A stretch of DNA of 64,000 nucleotides, taken from Comamonas sp. KCTC 72670. Lineage in GTDB: Bacteria > Myxococcota > Myxococcia > Myxococcales > Myxococcaceae. The DNA lies in the NCBI GenBank assembly GCA_014656495.1, contig BNCN01000006.1:124001-188000 (forward strand), given 5' to 3'. Below are positions 1 through 8,020 of the stretch, piece by piece. The translations under genes and the position numbers were made by a program. Positions within the stretch are counted from its first letter, which is position 1. Each line of letters begins with the position of its first letter. The notes below the pieces were generated by a model that was not told the origin of the DNA, searched no databases, and saw only the letters and a program-made list of their open reading frames with translations.

Positions 1-370
1 GCTCGTCCTCCTCGTCACCGCCGCCCTGCGAGAAGGTGCGCACGCCCAGCATGTCCACGAAGCGGGACAGGACAGGGGCGGCCTCCTTGAGGTGCTCGGC
101 CCGGTCCGCGTTCATCACCGCGCCCTCGCGGTGCTCCAGCTTCCAGACGCCCGCGCCCACATCCAGGATGATGGCGTTGCCACCGCCGCGCAGCATGACC
201 GCCTCGAACGAGGTGCGGGTGCGCAGCGACGGGTTGAAGAACACCATGCCCAGCAGGGTGTTGGCGAACAGCGCATGCTCCGGGCCCTTCTGCTTCCACG
301 CGGCCGCCTGCGCGAGCACCGCCTCCACGCCCTCGGGCCCCAGATCCTTGATGTGCGTGACGTGCTTCAT
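1..370 (-). CDS. argF: N-acetylornithine/ornithine carbamoyltransferase, N-terminal part (runs off the left edge)
   Basis: Transfers a carbamoyl group to (N-acetyl)ornithine in arginine biosynthesis; cytoplasmic. Only the first 123 codons are here. The ATG at 370 lies a few bases after a GGGGAGGA Shine-Dalgarno. The protein begins MKHVTHIKDLGPEGV and carries the carbamoyl-phosphate loop FFNPSLRTRTSFE near residues 45-57. The segment around residues 80-110 (REGAVMNADRAEHLKEAAPV) resembles the N-acetylornithine carbamoyltransferases of Xanthomonas type more than classical OTCases, so the substrate may be acetylornithine. The gene is divergent from argR across ArgR-operator-like palindromes, fitting arginine repression. 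The family assignment is firm; the acetyl-specific assignment is inference because the substrate loop lies outside the window. Confidence 0.85.
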   Translation of the reverse strand, partial: MKHVTHIKDLGPEGVEAVLAQAAAWKQKGPEHALFANTLLGMVFFNPSLRTRTSFEAVMLRGGGNAIILDVGAGVWKLEHREGAVMNADRAEHLKEAAPVLSRFVDMLGVRTFSQGGGDEEDE

Positions 371-399
371 GGGCCTGTCCTCCCCACCTGCGGCAACCT

Positions 400-530
400 G
401 CATATTCGTGATGAATATGCGTGAAAATGCGTGCATTGCCGCTGAAAGGCGGCGGATATTATGCAGAAAGACGCGCCGCGCAAGCGGATTATTCGCAACG
501 TCCGCATGCATGTTCTTGCATGAATATTCA
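400..530. promoter_or_regulatory. ArgR-operator-like palindromes between argF and argR
   Basis: This stretch is far more AT-rich than its surroundings. Positions 400-420 form a perfect inverted repeat (GCATATTC, 5-base spacer, GAATATGC). A second palindrome, TGAATATTCA, is at 521-530, and TGCATG motifs repeat around 506-542. The TGAAT/ATTCA half-sites are those of ARG boxes bound by the ArgR hexamer. One region probably controls both divergent genes, giving autoregulation of argR. Confidence 0.65.
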
Positions 531-551
531 CGAGGATGCATGTTGGTGGGA

Positions 552-974
552 ATGAATCTGGACGAGGCCATCCTGCGGCTCATCACCGAGCGGGAGATCG
601 GGGATCAGGCCGTGCTGCAGCAGCTCCTGGAGGCCGAGGGCCAGGCGCCGAGCCAGTCGACGCTGTCCCGGCGCCTGAAGAAGCTGGGCGTGCTGAAGGT
701 GGGAGGCCGCTACCAACGCGCGGCGGCGGCGCCCGCGGTGGTGCCGGAGCGTCCGCGGGTCACCATCCTGGAGGCGCCGCCCAACCTGCTCGTGATTCGG
801 ACGGCGCCGGGCTTCGCGCCGGTGCTCGCGCTGGCCCTGGACAAGGAGCGCGACCTGCCAGGGCTCGCGGGGACGGTGGCGGGGGATGACACCATCTTCG
901 TCGCGGTGACGGACCCGGCGCTGCTGCGCGACGTGCGCGCGGCGGTGGAGCGGCTGCTGTCGCTGGGCGCGTGA
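552..974 (+). CDS. argR: Arginine repressor ArgR
   Basis: Hexameric arginine-dependent repressor of arginine biosynthesis, 140 residues, the usual family length. The N-terminal winged helix contains PSQSTLSRRLKKLGVLKV (about residues 34-51), the counterpart of the DNA-reading segment in ArgR. The C-terminal arginine-binding and oligomerisation domain shows NLLVIRTAPGFA and GDDTIFVAV, matching the family's conserved GDDTIF. The ATG at 552 gives the normal N-terminus MNLDEAILRL; an in-frame ATG at 540 and GTG at 546 are alternatives because the GAGG at 533-536 sits closer to them. It is divergent from the argF-type gene and faces the operator palindromes. Identity is secure from the sequence; the exact start is less so. 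Confidence 0.93.
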   Translation: MNLDEAILRLITEREIGDQAVLQQLLEAEGQAPSQSTLSRRLKKLGVLKVGGRYQRAAAAPAVVPERPRVTILEAPPNLLVIRTAPGFAPVLALALDKERDLPGLAGTVAGDDTIFVAVTDPALLRDVRAAVERLLSLGA

Positions 975-1001
975 GCGGAGCGCGGGGCCCTCGCGCTCCG
1001 C
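975..1001. terminator. Hairpin between convergent argR and DUF6209 gene
   Basis: A perfect 10-bp stem (975-984 with 992-1001) with a 7-base loop starts immediately after the argR stop codon. It lies between two convergent genes, so it can act in both directions. No U-run follows, as is common in high-GC myxobacteria. Confidence 0.6.
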
Positions 1002-1011
1002 GCACCAGGCC

Positions 1012-1821
1012 TCACTGGATGGCGAACACGTAGTTCTGTCCGTAGCGCGTATCCCACTGCTGGCAGCCCTGGCGGTCGGAGCTCCCGAACCACAGCTCCA
1101 GGGTGCCGGGGCCCGCGGGCAGCGGGATGAACGCGGGCACCTGACGCCAGTACTGGAGGTTCTGGTCGCCCCAGCTCGTCGTCAGGCTGACCTGCGTCAC
1201 CGGCCCGCCGTTGATGCGGTAGTACGCGGCCGTGTCCCAGGTCTTGTAGTTCATGTACATCGCGCGGCACCGGCCGATGCGCCCGATGTCGTAATCCACC
1301 ATCAGCATCCTGCCGCCCTGCACGACGCCCTCGACCGAGTACGTCCACGCCGGCGCGGGGTGGAACGAAATCATCGGGAGCTGCTTCACCCACGTGTGGA
1401 AGTTGTACTGGAGGTTCGAATCCCACTGGGAGCACCCGGTGGAGTCCGCGTTGTGGAACCACAGCTCCAGCGTGCCGCCCTGCCAGAGCTCCAGCAGCAT
1501 CTGCGCCTGCGTGCCCACCGTCGCCGCGTTCGCCAGCGGGAAGCCCACCACCGGGCCTCGGCTCGTCATCATGTACCCGGTGATGCTCCAGCCCGCGCCC
1601 CGGCACACCGGCAGCCGCGTGGTGTCATAGACGATGGCCAGGATGGCGTCCGTCTGCGCTTGTCCGGAGAGCGTGACGCTCCAGTCCGCGGCGAACGTCA
1701 GCGTCGCGGGGCCCGACAGCGGGGCCACCGAGGCCTGCACGGCCACGGGGGCCGGCGGGCTGGCGAAGGCGGCGGAGGCGAGACACAGCACGGGCAGCAG
1801 GGCGGACATCAGCGGCTTCAT
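1012..1821 (-). CDS. Secreted DUF6209 protein with two half-repeats
   Basis: Exported protein of unknown function, 269 residues. The N-terminus MKPLMSALLPVLCLASAAFA is a signal peptide with an AFA-S cleavage site. The mature part is two diverged copies of one unit. Copy one has VYDTTRLPVCRG, then LELWFHNADSTGCSQWDSNLQYNF. Copy two has MVDYDIGRIGRCRA, then LELWFGSSDRQGCQQWDTRYGQNYVF. The paired Cys and WD residues, a central W-N/D-x-x-x-YY segment and the final GxNY-F are typical of DUF6209. The ATG at 1821 is chosen because GGAGTCCTC precedes it and the signal peptide starts there; the frame stays open further upstream. Each copy contains two cysteines, which may form a disulphide. Function unknown. 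Confidence 0.8.
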   Translation of the reverse strand: MKPLMSALLPVLCLASAAFASPPAPVAVQASVAPLSGPATLTFAADWSVTLSGQAQTDAILAIVYDTTRLPVCRGAGWSITGYMMTSRGPVVGFPLANAATVGTQAQMLLELWQGGTLELWFHNADSTGCSQWDSNLQYNFHTWVKQLPMISFHPAPAWTYSVEGVVQGGRMLMVDYDIGRIGRCRAMYMNYKTWDTAAYYRINGGPVTQVSLTTSWGDQNLQYWRQVPAFIPLPAGPGTLELWFGSSDRQGCQQWDTRYGQNYVFAIQ

Positions 1822-2122
1822 GAGGACTCCGGAGCGCGTGTGGACGTGGCGGCCTGGCGGCGGGCGTTCGCCACCAGACGCCAGGGGCTCGCTAGCACGG
1901 TCCGTGGAAGGCCCGATACGCCCCGTCACCCCGTGGAGGTGGTGGGTGGGGTGTCACCCGGGCCACGGCACATCCCCTGGAAACCTGTCGAGCTCCCACC
2001 CCGCAGGGCAGGGAAATCGTTGCGCCGTGAGGGGTATCTGCCCCAGTTTTCCAAGATTTCTCGTTGAGGGCGTAGTTTCTGTGAGGGCGGCGAACCCGTC
2101 GGGCCTGGAGGTGAATGTGGGC
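1822..2122. other. 301-bp divergent intergenic region, DUF6209 gene / sigma factor
   Basis: No gene is supported here. It must hold the promoters of both divergent genes. A direct repeat TGAGGGCG occurs at 2065-2072 and 2082-2089 (17-base period), just upstream of the sigma-factor start, and could be a regulator or sigma-factor site. I recognise no standard promoter. Confidence 0.4.
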
Positions 2123-2674
2123 ATGTCGGAGCTGACAGCGCTACTGGACCACGCGAGCCGGGGGGAGCAGGGCGCGCGGGACGCGTTGAGGGTGGCGGCC
2201 TATCAGGAGCTGCAGGAGATGGCGCAGCGGGCCGTCCACGACGCGTCACCCCCGTCCTCCCTGCAGCCCGCGGCGTTGGTGAAGGAAGCCTGGCTGCGAC
2301 TGTTCGGCGCGGGCGCTCCGGTGGAGGCGCGGCGCCACTTCTTTGGCGCCGCGGCGCAGGCCATGCGGCGGGTGCTGGTGGACCAGGCGCGGCGGCGCCG
2401 GGCGCAGGTGCGGGATGCCCGCCGGGAGCGGTTGAGCCTGGGTGACCTGGAGGCGGACGTCCCCGCCGGGCTGAGCATGGAGGTCCTGGAGCTGGACCGG
2501 GCGTTGTCGGAGCTGGACACCTTCCAGCCCCGGCTCGCGCGCATGCTGGAGCTGCGCTACTTCGTGGGGCTGGACCTGCTGGACACCGCCGTGGTGCTGG
2601 ACGTGTCGCCCGTCACCGTGAAGCGCGACTGGGCCTACGTGCGCGGCTGGCTGCTGGAGCGGCTGGGGAACTGA
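2123..2674 (+). CDS. ECF-like RNA polymerase sigma factor (Sig-70_X6/TIGR02999 type)
   Basis: Alternative sigma factor of 183 residues that should direct RNA polymerase to a small regulon. Region 2 carries SSLQPAALVKEAWLRLF and FFGAAAQAMRRVLVDQARRR (about residues 45-95). Region 4 has ARMLELRYFVGLDLLDTAVVL and SPVTVKRDWAYVRGWLLERL near the C-terminus; the TVKRDW signature is typical of the TIGR02999 group. The ATG at 2123 is about 10 bases after GGAGGTG. No anti-sigma gene is adjacent, which suits this group, where control is often by other routes. The divergent DUF6209 gene is a candidate target by position only. Confidence 0.88.
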   Translation: MSELTALLDHASRGEQGARDALRVAAYQELQEMAQRAVHDASPPSSLQPAALVKEAWLRLFGAGAPVEARRHFFGAAAQAMRRVLVDQARRRRAQVRDARRERLSLGDLEADVPAGLSMEVLELDRALSELDTFQPRLARMLELRYFVGLDLLDTAVVLDVSPVTVKRDWAYVRGWLLERLGN

Positions 2675-2681
2675 ACCGGCA

Positions 2682-2702
2682 GCCCGCGTTCCTCGCGCGG
2701 GC
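2682..2702. terminator. GC hairpin between convergent sigma-factor and qorB-like genes
   Basis: Perfect 7-bp stem (2682-2688 with 2696-2702), 7-base loop, between converging stop codons. No U-run. Confidence 0.5.
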
Positions 2703-2734
2703 CCGGTCCGTGACGTGAAGCGGCCTCGTGGAGG

Positions 2735-3589
2735 TCATGCCTCGAGGGCGGCGGCGACGCTCTGCGCGAGCGGCGTCGTCGGCCTGCCGATGAGCCGGCG
2801 CAAATCACCGGAGCCGTCGTTCAGCTCCCCGCGCGCGGCGCCCGCGTCGGAGTCGGCCAGAATCTCGGCGAAGGGTGCGGGCACCCCCACGCCGATGAGC
2901 GCGCCCGCGTAATCCGCCTGGGGCAGGTCCTTGTAGATGACGCGCTTGCCGGACTGGCGGGACACCTCGGCGGCCAGCTCGGTGGCGGTGAAGGCGGCGT
3001 CACCCGCCAACTCGTAGACCTTGTTCTCGTGCCCCTTGCCGGTGAGCACGGCCACCGCGGCGGCGGCGTAGTCCGCGCGGGCGGCGGCGGCGATGCGGCC
3101 CTCTCCAGAGCTGCCGATGATGGCGCCATGCGCCAGGGCGGGCGCCAGGTTCTCCGTGTAGTTCTCCGTGTACCAGCCGTTGCGGAGGAAGACGAAGGGC
3201 AGGCCGGACGCCCGGATGGCCTCTTCAGTCGCCTTGTGCTCGGCGGCGAGCGCCAGGCCAGACGTGTCCGCGTGCAGGATGCTGGTGTACGCAATCCGCC
3301 GGACGCCCGCCTTCTTCGCCGCGTCCACCACCGCCTGGTGCTGCCTGGCGCGCTGGCCCACCTCGCTGGACGAAATCAACAACACCGTGTCCACGCCGTC
3401 GAGCGCGGGCCCCAGCGTCTCGGGCTTGCTGTAGTCCGCCTGCCGGACCTGGACACCCTTGGCCGCCAGGTCCGCGGCCTTGTGGGGGTCGCGCACGGCG
3501 ACGGCGAGGTCCTTCGCGGGGACCTTCTCGAGGAGCTGCGCGACGACGTGGCGGCCGAGCTTACCGGTGGCTGCAGTGACAAGAATCAT
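2735..3589 (-). CDS. qorB: NAD(P)H-binding NmrA-like quinone oxidoreductase (QorB/YtfG type)
   Basis: Probably an NADPH-dependent quinone reductase, cytoplasmic, 284 residues. The N-terminal Rossmann motif is VTAATGKLGRHVV. Further family features are AVRDP near residue 33, DTVLLISSSEVGQR, a YTS segment, LRNGWYTENYTENLAPAL, and AARADYAAAAVAVL, which together resemble E. coli YtfG. The ATG at 3589 has AGGTG/GAGAGG at good spacing; a GTG at 3598 is a possible earlier start. It is divergent from an HxlR regulator, the same arrangement as ytfG/ytfH (qorB/qorR) in E. coli, which supports quinone or thiol-stress control. Substrate is inferred. Confidence 0.8.
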   Translation of the reverse strand: MILVTAATGKLGRHVVAQLLEKVPAKDLAVAVRDPHKAADLAAKGVQVRQADYSKPETLGPALDGVDTVLLISSSEVGQRARQHQAVVDAAKKAGVRRIAYTSILHADTSGLALAAEHKATEEAIRASGLPFVFLRNGWYTENYTENLAPALAHGAIIGSSGEGRIAAAARADYAAAAVAVLTGKGHENKVYELAGDAAFTATELAAEVSRQSGKRVIYKDLPQADYAGALIGVGVPAPFAEILADSDAGAARGELNDGSGDLRRLIGRPTTPLAQSVAAALEA

Positions 3590-3654
3590 GGGGTTCACCT
3601 CTCCCGTCGTGGAGGGATTTCCAGACGCGAGAGGAACCTAACGGCGTCGCTAAC

Positions 3655-3684
3655 TTTGCGTAAGTACCCACCTTTTCGTAAGTT
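3655..3684. promoter_or_regulatory. Putative HxlR operator: two direct repeats
   Basis: TTTGCGTAAGTA (3655-3666) and TTTTCGTAAGTT (3673-3684) match at 10 of 12 positions and are 18 bases apart, in the AT-rich gap between the qorB-like gene and its regulator. The second repeat ends only 6 bases before the regulator ATG. HxlR proteins bind such paired sites as dimers; the assignment is inference. Confidence 0.5.
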
Positions 3685-3690
3685 ACTGGC

Positions 3691-4107
3691 ATGGGGATGA
3701 AGAAACGCACGGGGCCGTTGGCGCGGATGATGGCGAAGCAGGCGGAGGAGCGAGGCGACCTGTACGCGCCCGCCTGCCCCTCTCGCGGCGTGCTCGACCA
3801 CGTGACGAGCCGTTGGGGTGTGCTGGTGCTGATCGCGCTGATGGACGGCACGCGCCGCTTCAGCGAGCTGCGCCGCAGGGTGGCGGGCGTGAGCGAGAAG
3901 ATGCTGTCGCAGACGCTGCAGGCGCTGGAGCAGGATGGCTTCGTGCTGCGGGAGGTCCACCCGGTGATTCCGCCGCACGTGGACTACAGCCTCACCCCGC
4001 TGGGGGAGGAGGTCGCCACGCGCGTGGAGGCGCTCGCCGAGTGGATCGAGGACAGCATGCCTCGCATCATGGAGGCGCGCGCCCGGCACGTGCCGCGCAA
4101 GGCCTGA
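3691..4107 (+). CDS. HxlR-family transcriptional regulator (QorR/YtfH-like)
   Basis: Winged-helix regulator of 138 residues. The family core is visible: APACPSRGVLDHVTSRWGVLVL, then TRRFSELRRRVAGVSEKMLSQ and LEQDGFVLREV, and finally a PPHVDYSLTPLG wing. Cys29 sits at the position of the redox-sensing cysteine of QorR/YodB/HypR, suggesting a thiol switch responding to quinones or electrophiles. It faces the qorB-like gene and should repress it. There is no clear Shine-Dalgarno before the ATG at 3691; an ATG at 3697 is an alternative. Confidence 0.88.
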   Translation: MGMKKRTGPLARMMAKQAEERGDLYAPACPSRGVLDHVTSRWGVLVLIALMDGTRRFSELRRRVAGVSEKMLSQTLQALEQDGFVLREVHPVIPPHVDYSLTPLGEEVATRVEALAEWIEDSMPRIMEARARHVPRKA

Positions 4108-4131
4108 GCGCCTCGCGCGTGGCACGGGGCA

Positions 4132-4154
4132 GCGCCCTGGAAAGGCCAGGGCGC
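4132..4154. terminator. Hairpin between convergent HxlR and MYXO-CTERM genes
   Basis: Perfect 9-bp stem (4132-4140 with 4146-4154) with an AAAGG loop, located between two convergent genes. Likely bidirectional. Confidence 0.6.
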
Positions 4155-4168
4155 CGCCTTCGCGCGCA

Positions 4169-6433
4169 TCAGGCCTGACGCCGCTTGCGGCGGATGCGGG
4201 CCACCATCGCCAGCGCCGCGAGCCCCAGGGCCTGCACGCCCGCGCCGCCGCCGTTGCAGCCGCAGCCACCGGGCGCGTCCCCGCCGTCATCCGTGGGTGG
4301 AGGCGGCGCCACGATTTGGAGGGAGACGCTCCGCTCGGCCGTCTGGTTGGCGGAGTCCGTCACGCGCACCGTCAGCGCGAAGTTGCCGCTCAGCGTGGGC
4401 CTGCCGCTGAGCACGTAGGCGCCGTCGGTCTGCTGGAGCGTCAGCCCGGCGGGAAGCGTCCCTCCGGCCAGGTTCCAGGCGTAGGGGGCCCGGCCGCCCG
4501 AGGCGGTGAAGCGGGCCTCATACGGGCTGCCCTGCGTCGCGGACGGGATGACGCCGCTGGAGATGCTCAGGTCGCTCACCACGTCCACGCTGAAGGTCCG
4601 CTCCGCCACGCCGCCGCGGGCATCGCGCGCCCGCACCGTGACGGCGCTGCTGCCCGTCTGCGTGGGCGTGCCGTGGAACGAACCGGTGGGCCGGAACGTC
4701 AGCCCCGGGGGCAGCGTGCCCTCCAGCTCGAACGTGAGCGTCCCGGAGCCACGGGCGTCCAGGGCCACGAGGTAGTTCGTCCCCACGCGGAAGGGGTCCA
4801 GGCGCTCCGTGACGAACACCGGCGGGGCCCAGGGGACGCGCGTGGCCACCAGCAGGCGGCGCGGGCTCACCGCCACCACGGAGGTGCCGCCCGTCGCGAA
4901 GGACTCCGCGGTGTAGGTGCCGCCGGCGCCCGTGGGATGCGCCGTCCACTCCATGGCATCCGCGGAGACGTGCAGCTCGAACGAGGGCAGCGCCGCCACG
5001 TTCTGCGGCGGCGTCCCCGTCCAGCTGACGACGAAGCTCTGGTCGACGAAGGCCACCAAGGGCGACGGGCTGAGCACGTCCGACGGAATCTGGAGGCGGC
5101 CCACGCGCGCCCAGGTGCTGCCCAGGTCCTCGGAACGGTAGAAGCCCGCGGCGGGGGCTTCGGACTGGAGCGCCTGGGCGGCCGGGGACGCTGGGGGGCC
5201 CACGGGCGGCGGGGGCGGTGGCATGGGCACCTCGGCGTAGGCGACGAAGCGGCCGTTGCCCCCCGCGAGCTGCATGACCTGGAGGCCCGACAACGTGGCG
5301 GGCTCGACCAGCTCCCAGCCGCTGCCTTCCGCGCGGGGACGCGCCAGCGCGGACGCGTCGGAGGGACCTCCGGCCATGGGGATGGCCACGGCGAGGAAGC
5401 CGCCCTGACTCGCGGCCAGCGTCACGAGGTCGTAGTCCGTGGAGACGCTCGCGTCGGTCCACGTCGCGCCGTCCCGAGACGTTGCGACGAGGCCCGCGGT
5501 GCCCACCGCGGCCAGGGTGTTGCCACTGAGCGCCAGGGCCAGGAAGCGCCGGGGCTCTTCTTCCCCCTCGCGCGGCGGCGCCTGGTGGAGCGGCGACCAG
5601 GTGAAGGCGTTGTCGGTGGAGACGACGATGCGACCGTCCGACAGGCCCAGCCACCGCAGCTGCGAGTAGACGAGCTGCTCCACCCGGATGGGGGTGGTGG
5701 TGCCCGCGCTCAAGGGCTCGAAGCTGGTCCACGTGGTCCCGTCCGAGGAGCGCAGCAGCTGCGTCCGGTCGACAGACCCCGCCAGGAACGTCCCGTTGCC
5801 GTGCCACGCGCGCGTCACGGAGGGCGTCACCTCGACGCCTGTCGTGACGCCCGAATTCCAATGGTCGAAGGTCGTGGACGCCGTCACGTTGACGTGGAGC
5901 AGCCGCTCCAGCCGCCCCGTGAAGTTGGCGGGCTGGTACTGCGACGTGGGCGTCTCGCCCTCGGACGTGGACGCGATGTTGCGGAACCCGCTCAGGTATC
6001 GCAGGCGGTAGGGCCCCTGCGCCACGGACGGCACCGTCAGCGTGAGCTGCGCGGTCGCGAGCACCGTGTCGGCTCCCGTGGTGAGGCGCTCCGACACGAG
6101 GCAGTGCCATGCGGCGCCATTCACCGGCCATGCGGACTGGGCCTCGCTGACGAGCTCCGCCTCCGCCGCCTGCGCGGCCACGGGCCCGGCGCCCGCGTAC
6201 GTATAGGTGCCGCCCGGTGCCTGCCAGCCCGAGGGCAGGGAGACGCAGGCCACCATCTGTCCGTCGCGTGCCTCCGTGCCGTCAGGGCCGAAGTGGACCT
6301 GGAGGCTGAGCGGAACGGAGGTCCCGCTGCGCACGGTGCCTTCGTGGTTCACGAAGGCGTCGGACTGGCAGCCTGCGGCCCACCACAGCGAAGCCCCCAT
6401 CAGGGTCCGCAGGACGTGATTGCGATTGAGCAA
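4169..6433 (-). CDS. MYXO-CTERM surface protein with BNR-like repeats and putative Ig domains
   Basis: Large cell-surface protein (754 residues). The start MLNRNHVLRTLMGASLWWAAGCQSD ends in a lipobox (AAGC), and the last 33 residues (GGCGCNGGGAG, a hydrophobic stretch, then RIRRKRRQA) form a MYXO-CTERM sorting tail; having both anchors is notable. Between them, repeats such as SSDGTTWTSF, STDNAFTWSP, SRDGATWTDA and SEDLGSTWAR are BNR/Asp-box-like blades of a beta-propeller (about residues 220-520). Two He_PIG-type immunoglobulin-like domains follow (about 545-635 and 640-720), with LPPGLTF and LPAGLTL marking each. A proline run lies near residue 410. The predicted start is TTG at 6433, ten bases after AGGAAA. 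Probably a surface binding or adhesion protein; ligand unknown. Confidence 0.8.
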   Translation of the reverse strand: MLNRNHVLRTLMGASLWWAAGCQSDAFVNHEGTVRSGTSVPLSLQVHFGPDGTEARDGQMVACVSLPSGWQAPGGTYTYAGAGPVAAQAAEAELVSEAQSAWPVNGAAWHCLVSERLTTGADTVLATAQLTLTVPSVAQGPYRLRYLSGFRNIASTSEGETPTSQYQPANFTGRLERLLHVNVTASTTFDHWNSGVTTGVEVTPSVTRAWHGNGTFLAGSVDRTQLLRSSDGTTWTSFEPLSAGTTTPIRVEQLVYSQLRWLGLSDGRIVVSTDNAFTWSPLHQAPPREGEEEPRRFLALALSGNTLAAVGTAGLVATSRDGATWTDASVSTDYDLVTLAASQGGFLAVAIPMAGGPSDASALARPRAEGSGWELVEPATLSGLQVMQLAGGNGRFVAYAEVPMPPPPPPVGPPASPAAQALQSEAPAAGFYRSEDLGSTWARVGRLQIPSDVLSPSPLVAFVDQSFVVSWTGTPPQNVAALPSFELHVSADAMEWTAHPTGAGGTYTAESFATGGTSVVAVSPRRLLVATRVPWAPPVFVTERLDPFRVGTNYLVALDARGSGTLTFELEGTLPPGLTFRPTGSFHGTPTQTGSSAVTVRARDARGGVAERTFSVDVVSDLSISSGVIPSATQGSPYEARFTASGGRAPYAWNLAGGTLPAGLTLQQTDGAYVLSGRPTLSGNFALTVRVTDSANQTAERSVSLQIVAPPPPTDDGGDAPGGCGCNGGGAGVQALGLAALAMVARIRRKRRQA

Positions 6434-6556
6434 GGGAAGGATTTCCTGTCGCGATGCGAGAGGTTCCCTGTCTACGGGGTCGCATTCCGCCGAGTCAAAT
6501 CACCGCGAGGGGCCCGCGCGCCCGGCACACCAGCAGGCCGGGCCCGTTCCCCGGCT

Positions 6557-7870
6557 TCAGGGCTTGTCGAGCAACTCCAGGGCGGCGGTGGTCAGCGTGG
6601 TGACGCCGGTGCGCAGCGTGCGCTCCCGGTCCGGCGCGAAGAGCGGCGAGTGCATGGAGGGCAGCTCCTGTCCCTTGGCTTTCGCCTGGGCATGCCGCTG
6701 GGGCTCGGTGGAGCCGAGCCAGAGCAGCACGGCGGGGATGCCCGCCCGGCCATACTCGGCGAAGTCCTCGCCACCCATGACGGGGTCCGTCTCCTGGAGT
6801 TGCTGCTCACCCAGGACGCGGGACACGGCGCCAACCAGTCGCTGCGTCAGGGCCGGGTCGTTGTAGACCGAGGGCGTGCCCTCGGTGACCGTGACTTCGG
6901 GAGGGCGGGGCGCGCCCGAGGCCATGGCTTCGGCCTTGACGATGCGCTCGATGCCGTCCAGCAAGGCCTTGCGGACCTCGGGCTTGTACCAGCGCAAGGT
7001 GAGCTGGAGCTTCACGTCGTCGGGGATGATGTTGTTCTTGGTGCCGCCGTGGATGGCGCCCACCGTCAGCACCGCGGGCTCCAGGGGGTGACGCTCCCGG
7101 CTGATGAGCGTCTGGAGGGACAGGACGACGCGCGCCGCCATCACCACGGGGTCCACGGTGGCGTGGGGATACGCGCCGTGTCCGCCCTTGCCGTGGAGCG
7201 TGATGTCGATGGAGTCCGCGCCCGCCAGCGCATAGCCCGCGCGGTACTCCACCGTGCCCGCCGGGGCGGTGTTGACGTGGAGCGCCAGCGCGTGGGTCGG
7301 CTTGGGGAAGCGCTTGAAGAGGCCGTCCTGGAGCATCTGCCGGGCGCCCGCCGCCACCTCCTCCGCGGGCTGGCCCACCAGCATCAGCGTGCCCTTCCAC
7401 CGGTCCTTCGCGTGGGCCAGCAGCGTGGCCGTCCCCATCCACGCCGTCATGTGGACGTCGTGTCCGCACGCGTGCATCACCGAGGTCGTCGCGCCCGCCG
7501 CGTCCTTCACCGTGGCCTTGCTCGCGTAGGGCAGGCCCGTCTTCTCCTGCACGGGCAGCCCGTCCATGTCCGCGCGCAGCATCACCGTCGGGCCCGGGCC
7601 GTTTCGCAGCACCGCCACCACGCCATGGCCGCCCACCTTCGTCGTCACCTCGAAGCCGAGCTTGCGCAGCCGGTCCGCCAGCTTCGCGGACGTCTTCGCC
7701 TCCTGGTTGGACAGCTCGGGCGTCTGGTGCAGGTCGCGGTACAGCGCGTCCAGGTCGGGGTACAGCGCGTCGAGCCCGCCGAGCACGGGGGGCGTCTCCG
7801 CCGCGAGCGCGAGGCCCGCGGGGGTGGCCAGCGAGAGAAGGAGCAGGGGGAGCAGGTGGGGGTTCTTCAC
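6557..7870 (-). CDS. Exported M20 metallopeptidase/amidohydrolase
   Basis: Hydrolyses N-acyl or peptide bonds; the hippurate hydrolase/N-acyl-amino-acid amidohydrolase branch of M20, 437 residues. A signal peptide covers residues 1-24 (cleavage near ALAA). Zinc ligands are visible in MHACGHDVH (Cys135, His137), QPAEE (Glu170/171) and the GGEDF segment near the C-terminus, with a late MHSP histidine. The lid domain includes GKGGHGAYPH. The start is GTG at 7870, preceded by AGGAA at about nine bases. It follows the MYXO-CTERM gene in position but is upstream of it in transcription (gap about 120 bp). Substrate not known; scavenging of peptides released during predation is a reasonable guess. 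Confidence 0.88.
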   Translation of the reverse strand: MKNPHLLPLLLLSLATPAGLALAAETPPVLGGLDALYPDLDALYRDLHQTPELSNQEAKTSAKLADRLRKLGFEVTTKVGGHGVVAVLRNGPGPTVMLRADMDGLPVQEKTGLPYASKATVKDAAGATTSVMHACGHDVHMTAWMGTATLLAHAKDRWKGTLMLVGQPAEEVAAGARQMLQDGLFKRFPKPTHALALHVNTAPAGTVEYRAGYALAGADSIDITLHGKGGHGAYPHATVDPVVMAARVVLSLQTLISRERHPLEPAVLTVGAIHGGTKNNIIPDDVKLQLTLRWYKPEVRKALLDGIERIVKAEAMASGAPRPPEVTVTEGTPSVYNDPALTQRLVGAVSRVLGEQQLQETDPVMGGEDFAEYGRAGIPAVLLWLGSTEPQRHAQAKAKGQELPSMHSPLFAPDRERTLRTGVTTLTTAALELLDKP

Positions 7871-8020
7871 AGGGTGTGTTCCTGTTCAGCGGGGGGCGCC
7901 GCCACTACACCACACCCGCGGTGACAGGAGGTGTCACGCGCGGGCGCTGCGGGCAGGGCGCCAGCGTGGGCGGAGCTCGGGAGATTGACGGCTTATCTGC
8001 GGAGGGCGTCTGCTCCGGGG

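Noticed and set aside
1408-1428. tRNA T-loop-like GGTTCGAATCC
   Set aside because: It lies inside the DUF6209 coding sequence, with no acceptor or anticodon stems around it.
4316-7924. 1202-residue open frame antisense to the MYXO-CTERM and M20 genes
   Set aside because: High-GC shadow: Arg/Gly/His-rich, no homology, spans two real genes.
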